Shown here: positions 60,361 through 64,000 of the stretch, piece after piece
Layout: every line of letters begins with the position of its first letter
Numbering within the stretch: position 1 is the first letter of the stretch
Source: Puniceicoccaceae bacterium
GTDB taxonomy: Bacteria; Verrucomicrobiota; Verrucomicrobiia; Opitutales; Coraliomargaritaceae
Assembly: GCA_018402305.1 (NCBI GenBank)
Contig: JAGYJE010000003.1
Coordinates: 124,001 to 188,000, forward strand
Length of the DNA stretch: 64,000 nucleotides
Reading direction: 5' to 3'
Made by a program: the position numbers and the translations under genes
Notes under the pieces: generated by a model
What the model was told of the DNA's origin: nothing
What the model saw: the letters and a program-made list of their open reading frames with translations, nothing else
Databases searched by the model: none

Positions 60361-62043
60361 ATGAAATTCAAAACACAACATCCCGCCTGCGCATTGCTAA
60401 GCATTTTGCTCTTTTCGGTGATCAGCCAAGGCGGCCCGAATCGTGACACCCTCGCCGCTCTATCGGTATCCGTGCCGGATCCTGTCTTTCATGTCTCCGG
60501 TGACTGGCGCTACAGCACGCTTGCGGGTTCCGGGCCGGATCGGACTTCAATTTTTACGACCGATTCGGAAGCTTGGGCTGCCTGGTTGCCGAAGTTCGCG
60601 TCTGAGCAGTTCGTCGAATTAAGCTTCTATTCGATTGCAAGGCCTGGGACAAAACGGAACGGACGTTTTGTTATTCACACGGGTGACGAGGTCACAGAAA
60701 AGCTGGTTCGATTTCCCGCAGATCAGTCCGGTTGGGTATCCCTTGGGCGTCACACGTTCTCAGGAAGCGACAACGAGGGAGTGATTCTTTTGAATGAAGT
60801 TGGCAATGGCTACCTGCGCGCTTCTGAAATGCGGTTCGATGTGATCAGTGAGGCTAATGGTTCAGTTATCCAGAGCTTTGTATTGGCCAGCTTGAACAGC
60901 GGCAGCTTATTTAGCGTGGATCGGAGTGGGCTAGCACCGCCTTCGATACCGGGAGTGTCGGAGCTGGATCCGCTGGTCTTTTCCAAGCCCGGTTTCGTAA
61001 CTTGGCTGCATGATGAGGTTCTTGATGCGCATGAGGTTGAGGACGTAGTTCCGGCGGAGTTGCTGGAGCTGATCGTGCAGCGGTATTTCAATGGGGAAAA
61101 CGAACCCGGGGATCAAGACAGCAGATCCGCATTCGATATTAAACTTTCCGCAGATTTCGAAGCGATGGGCTCTGAACTGACTCAGTATCTCTTGGAGTGT
61201 GCGGCTCTCACTCTGGCTCAAAGGAACGGCCACCCGGTAGTGGATCCAAAGATCAGGGATTTGGAACAGAAGCTTGAGGCCATTCTGGATAATCAGACTG
61301 TGTTCAGCTTGGCGGAGTCGCTGCAGATGCTTGCTGCCTACGCGAACCTCGTTGATCATTCGCTTCCGCTTCCGGGGAGATGGGAGACGACGCTTTGGGA
61401 TAACTTTGAAGATGCATCGGTCTTTGACGAGAACTGGCTTATTCTGGAGGATCAGGCGGGCCATATTCTCTCCTCTCGTTGGCGGGAAAACGTCGAATTG
61501 GAAGACGGAAAATTGAACCTGTTGACAAAAAAGGAGGCGAAAGGCGGGCGTGAATGGACGACCGGGTCCTTGAAAACACGATCCCTCGTTCAAGAATACG
61601 GCTACTTCGAAGCCTCGATCAAAATTGCTCCGGCAACGGGACTGAATAACGCCTTCTGGCTGATGAATCCATTATCCGGTATTCCAGGGGAAGTGCTGTA
61701 TGAACTGGATGTGGTGGAGGCGCATTTTCCGAATCGGGTCAGCACGACCATACATTTTTACGGGCCAGAGAAAACCGCAAGTGGATCGCTCTCCCTTGCA
61801 CCGATCGACCTGAGTGCATCTTACAACGTCTATGGCATGCTCTGGGAGAAAGACCGGGTGGTTTTTTATCTCAATGGCCAGGAAATCTGGGAGCTTGAAG
61901 CCACTATCCCCGGTGCGGTTCCGGTCCGCTTCAGCACAGCCGTCAGTCGATTCGCCGGTCCGATCACCGACGCGCTCGATGGCACTAAGATGTCCGTCGA
62001 TTGGGTAAGAGCGTATCGGTTTGTAGAGGATACCTCAAACTGA
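60361..62043 (+). CDS. Exported protein with C-terminal GH16-like domain
   Basis: Exported 560-residue protein. Signal peptide MKFKTQHPACALLSILLFSV. Residues about 35-165 form a carbohydrate-binding-like beta domain resembling golvesin/xly discoidin types (FHVSGDWRYSTLAGSGPDRT). The C-terminal part from about 341 is a GH16-type jelly roll: WETTLWDNFEDASVFDENWL, VQEYGYFEASIKIAPATGLN, and the catalytic ELDVVE with Glu448, Asp450 and Glu453 spaced as in ExDxxE. NAFWLMNPLSG and VFYLNGQEIWELE fit the family. GH16 enzymes cut beta-1,3/1,4-glucans or galactans; specificity cannot be read here. It begins a plus-strand run that continues with the pseudopilin-like gene. Confidence 0.82.
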   Translation: MKFKTQHPACALLSILLFSVISQGGPNRDTLAALSVSVPDPVFHVSGDWRYSTLAGSGPDRTSIFTTDSEAWAAWLPKFASEQFVELSFYSIARPGTKRNGRFVIHTGDEVTEKLVRFPADQSGWVSLGRHTFSGSDNEGVILLNEVGNGYLRASEMRFDVISEANGSVIQSFVLASLNSGSLFSVDRSGLAPPSIPGVSELDPLVFSKPGFVTWLHDEVLDAHEVEDVVPAELLELIVQRYFNGENEPGDQDSRSAFDIKLSADFEAMGSELTQYLLECAALTLAQRNGHPVVDPKIRDLEQKLEAILDNQTVFSLAESLQMLAAYANLVDHSLPLPGRWETTLWDNFEDASVFDENWLILEDQAGHILSSRWRENVELEDGKLNLLTKKEAKGGREWTTGSLKTRSLVQEYGYFEASIKIAPATGLNNAFWLMNPLSGIPGEVLYELDVVEAHFPNRVSTTIHFYGPEKTASGSLSLAPIDLSASYNVYGMLWEKDRVVFYLNGQEIWELEATIPGAVPVRFSTAVSRFAGPITDALDGTKMSVDWVRAYRFVEDTSN

Positions 62044-62093
62044 ACAGGGTAAATTTTCGTGCTAGAGCTTAATTTTCTTAATTCACTGAATCC

Positions 62094-62822
62094 ATGGCTA
62101 ATTATTTCCCACTTCGAATGAAACATCCGTCTAAAAGTAATGAAGGGCTAGGGGGATTTAGCCTGATAGAACTCCTGGCTGCCATTGCGGTCGTGGCAAT
62201 CTTGGCCGCTATCCTTATACCGGCGTTATCCAGTGTGCGTGAGAGAGGATTATCGGCTAAAAGCATCGCCCATTTGCGGCAAGCTTCGGGAGTCCTGCTG
62301 TTGAGTGCGGCAGATGATGCGAACCGCGTTACTCTGGTCGGCAGGCCAGGCGGGACGCACCGGAGTTGGCTCTTTATGCTACAAAGAAAGGGGCTGATTG
62401 AAGGGAAATCCTATGAGGGATTCCGCTGCCCGAAACAAGCGCCGTTTGATGAGGGCAGCCACTACGAGATATTTGGAATACCGATGAGCAGGACATTAGG
62501 GGAAGCCGTGGAATCTCCTGAGGGCGGGAGCAATCGTGTTTTATATCTCAGTCGCTTGGGAAATCCATCAGAATTTGTCTTACTGGTTGATTCGGTTTTG
62601 AGTACGAACGGTTCGCAATGGCATACAGCATGGGATGGGGGCGAGTCTTCTGGTCCGCATGCCCGTCATCAGGGGCGAATGCATGTAGGCATGGCCGATG
62701 GCAGCGCCCGTTCTGTGTCTCCTGTCGAGTACGCGGAACTCAGAGCAGATATGACGGGCGCTCCAGGGCTTCAGGTCGGTTATTTCACCGAGGCATTGGA
62801 GCGAGTTCCAGCCTCCGAGTGA
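62094..62822 (+). CDS. Type II secretion pseudopilin-like protein (DUF1559-like)
   Basis: Prepilin-type protein of 242 residues. GGFSLIELLAAIAVVAILAA is the prepilin cleavage/methylation signal with its hydrophobic helix; the C-terminal part HARHQGRMHVGMADGSARSV is the typical ending of verrucomicrobial/planctomycete DUF1559-like proteins. Start at 62094; 62118 is also in frame and equally close to the signal. It lies 50 bases after the GH16-like gene. The protein is likely processed by a prepilin peptidase and displayed in the envelope. Confidence 0.88.
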   Translation: MANYFPLRMKHPSKSNEGLGGFSLIELLAAIAVVAILAAILIPALSSVRERGLSAKSIAHLRQASGVLLLSAADDANRVTLVGRPGGTHRSWLFMLQRKGLIEGKSYEGFRCPKQAPFDEGSHYEIFGIPMSRTLGEAVESPEGGSNRVLYLSRLGNPSEFVLLVDSVLSTNGSQWHTAWDGGESSGPHARHQGRMHVGMADGSARSVSPVEYAELRADMTGAPGLQVGYFTEALERVPASE

Positions 62823-62881
62823 TACCGCGTTTTTGCGTGGCACCCGGAAACCAAACATTTACGACCTAAAATACTTATTTT

Positions 62882-64000
62882 ATGAAAAAAATTGGCGAGT
62901 TTACACTGATAAGCAGAACGAAGGCAGCTTCGCTTGGCGGGTTGTTTCTTATCTACGGAACCTTGGCTCAACTTTCGGCCGAGGCCGGTTTGGGTGGAAC
63001 CGATATTGAGGAATTAAAGGATCTGTTATCGGTTCGTGCGGAGCCTCGTCAGATGAGGATTCTTCCGGATACTGGCCGACTTGAGCAGCCGTTGGGCTCG
63101 CGACCGTTTGCTGTCTTAGAGGGTGCGAGAGGTGTTTCTTGGAAGTGGTCGAGGGATCAATTCTTGGAAGGCATCGACTATGAGTTAAGTGTTGAGTTTG
63201 GCGATGTCGACTCACTTGCGAAAACGACAGGGTGGGGTCTGCGGTTTTTTGTTTGGAATTCTTCGGCAGATCCTGCCGGCCCATTTGATGAAGCGGGGAG
63301 TCCCGTGAATTTGGTCTTGAGCCGAGGGGAGTTGAGCACTCTGGGGGGGGAGACCGCAGAAAGAGTCGTGGGCGTCTTCCGTCCGGCCGAATTCGAGGGA
63401 CGCGTCAACGTGGATATTCAAAGTTTCGTGCCCGATCAAATTCTAGAGGCAGGTGGCAACTTCCCGCGCATTTACGAGTTTCGCTTGAGTCCAGTTTTGG
63501 AGGGGAAGACGCAGGCCGAGCTTAATGAAATCGAGCAGCTCTTGGGTGCGAGTAGGCCGCAGAATCTGGAGGCAGGCGTCGAGCCAGGGGTAAAGTTGAG
63601 TGACGAGTGGACGGTATTCGGACCATTCTCGGGAAATGCGGAGGCAGATTGGACAAGCCTGGCTCGCTCAGAGAGGATTCCCGATAGCCTCCAGATCAAT
63701 GGCCGTGCGTTCGAAGCGCGGTCCTTCCGATCCGAGCGCAACCAGATCGACTTTCGCAAGGCGCTGGGAGAGTTTCCTTCAAGGACGGAGGCGCTGATTT
63801 TCATTCCTGTCACAGTGAAGGAAGCGGGCCCGGTTGCTTTCGGCTTTGGTGCGGATTGGTGGTTCGCCGCCTATCTCGGGGGCGATTTGTTGATGGAGAC
63901 CTTTTCCCAATCAGGCGGGAATGTGGCATCGCCTCCGAACCCGAGTAATCATCAGGTCACGCGCTGGCTTCCGGCTGGAGAGCACCTTCTGGCCATTCGA
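62882..64000 (+). CDS. Exported protein of unknown function, C-terminus beyond window
   Basis: The frame from the ATG at 62882 (MKKIGEFTLISRTKAASLGG) stays open to the window end, 373 codons. The N-terminus has a charged lead and a hydrophobic segment LGGLFLIYGTLAQLSAEAGL that looks like a signal peptide. The mature part has beta-type stretches and WTVFGPFSGNAEADWTSLAR followed by GPVAFGFGADWWFAAYLGG, a pattern reminiscent of carbohydrate-binding or PA14-like domains, but no family can be named. It lies 59 bases after the pseudopilin-like gene, on the same strand. Confidence 0.75.
   Translation, partial: MKKIGEFTLISRTKAASLGGLFLIYGTLAQLSAEAGLGGTDIEELKDLLSVRAEPRQMRILPDTGRLEQPLGSRPFAVLEGARGVSWKWSRDQFLEGIDYELSVEFGDVDSLAKTTGWGLRFFVWNSSADPAGPFDEAGSPVNLVLSRGELSTLGGETAERVVGVFRPAEFEGRVNVDIQSFVPDQILEAGGNFPRIYEFRLSPVLEGKTQAELNEIEQLLGASRPQNLEAGVEPGVKLSDEWTVFGPFSGNAEADWTSLARSERIPDSLQINGRAFEARSFRSERNQIDFRKALGEFPSRTEALIFIPVTVKEAGPVAFGFGADWWFAAYLGGDLLMETFSQSGGNVASPPNPSNHQVTRWLPAGEHLLAIR

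Overview
The window looks like chromosomal DNA of a marine-type Verrucomicrobiota bacterium, most likely of the Opitutales/Puniceicoccales group. The evidence is the mix of families: PEP-CTERM proteins, a Verru_Chthon cassette A-like protein, XylR-type (LacI-like sensor plus AraC DNA-binding) regulators, secreted proteins with autotransporter-associated beta-strand repeats, calcium-motif C-terminal tails, and many Gfo/Idh/MocA, DUF5107, DUF2264 and heparinase-type genes. The assignment comes from gene content only; there is no rRNA in the window.

Layout. 1-5.1 kb holds housekeeping genes (uppP cut by the window edge, a RhlE-type helicase, ebfC, recR), a decayed Y1-type transposase carrying short tandem repeats, and a stump of an M50 protease. 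5.2-21.6 kb is a tight, visibly GC-rich operon of nine genes for 2-aminoethylphosphonate (AEP) use: a phosphonatase-like HAD hydrolase, a lipoprotein/ATPase/fused-permease ABC importer and an AEP:pyruvate transaminase, interleaved with three large secreted proteins that share one uncharacterised module, one of which also carries an endonuclease/exonuclease/phosphatase (EEP) domain. A YtcJ-like amidohydrolase completes the operon, and a LacI-family regulator with its own promoter follows. 21.6-27.1 kb is a defence/addiction-like island: two PIN-type toxin-antitoxin pairs and an AAA-ATPase/PD-(D/E)XK gene with a nearby frameshifted duplicate. 27.2-27.4 kb holds an odd tRNA-like fold.

27.5-64 kb is a carbohydrate-degradation region: a TIM-barrel isomerase, two Gfo/Idh/MocA dehydrogenases, a 2-hydroxyacid dehydrogenase, two XylR-type regulators, DUF5107 and TIM-barrel hydrolase-like proteins, a PL8-type lyase, a heparinase-type lyase, DUF2264, GH13, SGNH, FAD-oxidoreductase, a phytase-like/PATR protein, a GH16-like protein and pseudopilin-like proteins. 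No SusC/SusD pair and no sulfatase is present. A GTGTTGCAAATA-like site recurs in front of five transcription units here, suggesting one regulon.

The most interesting candidate is the AEP operon. Inference: the secreted module proteins and the EEP enzyme capture and cleave phosphonate esters (phosphonolipids or phosphonoglycans) outside the cytoplasm, the ABC system imports AEP, and the transaminase plus HAD enzyme release phosphate. The second is the putative TTGCAA regulon with its shared second element at two divergent promoters.
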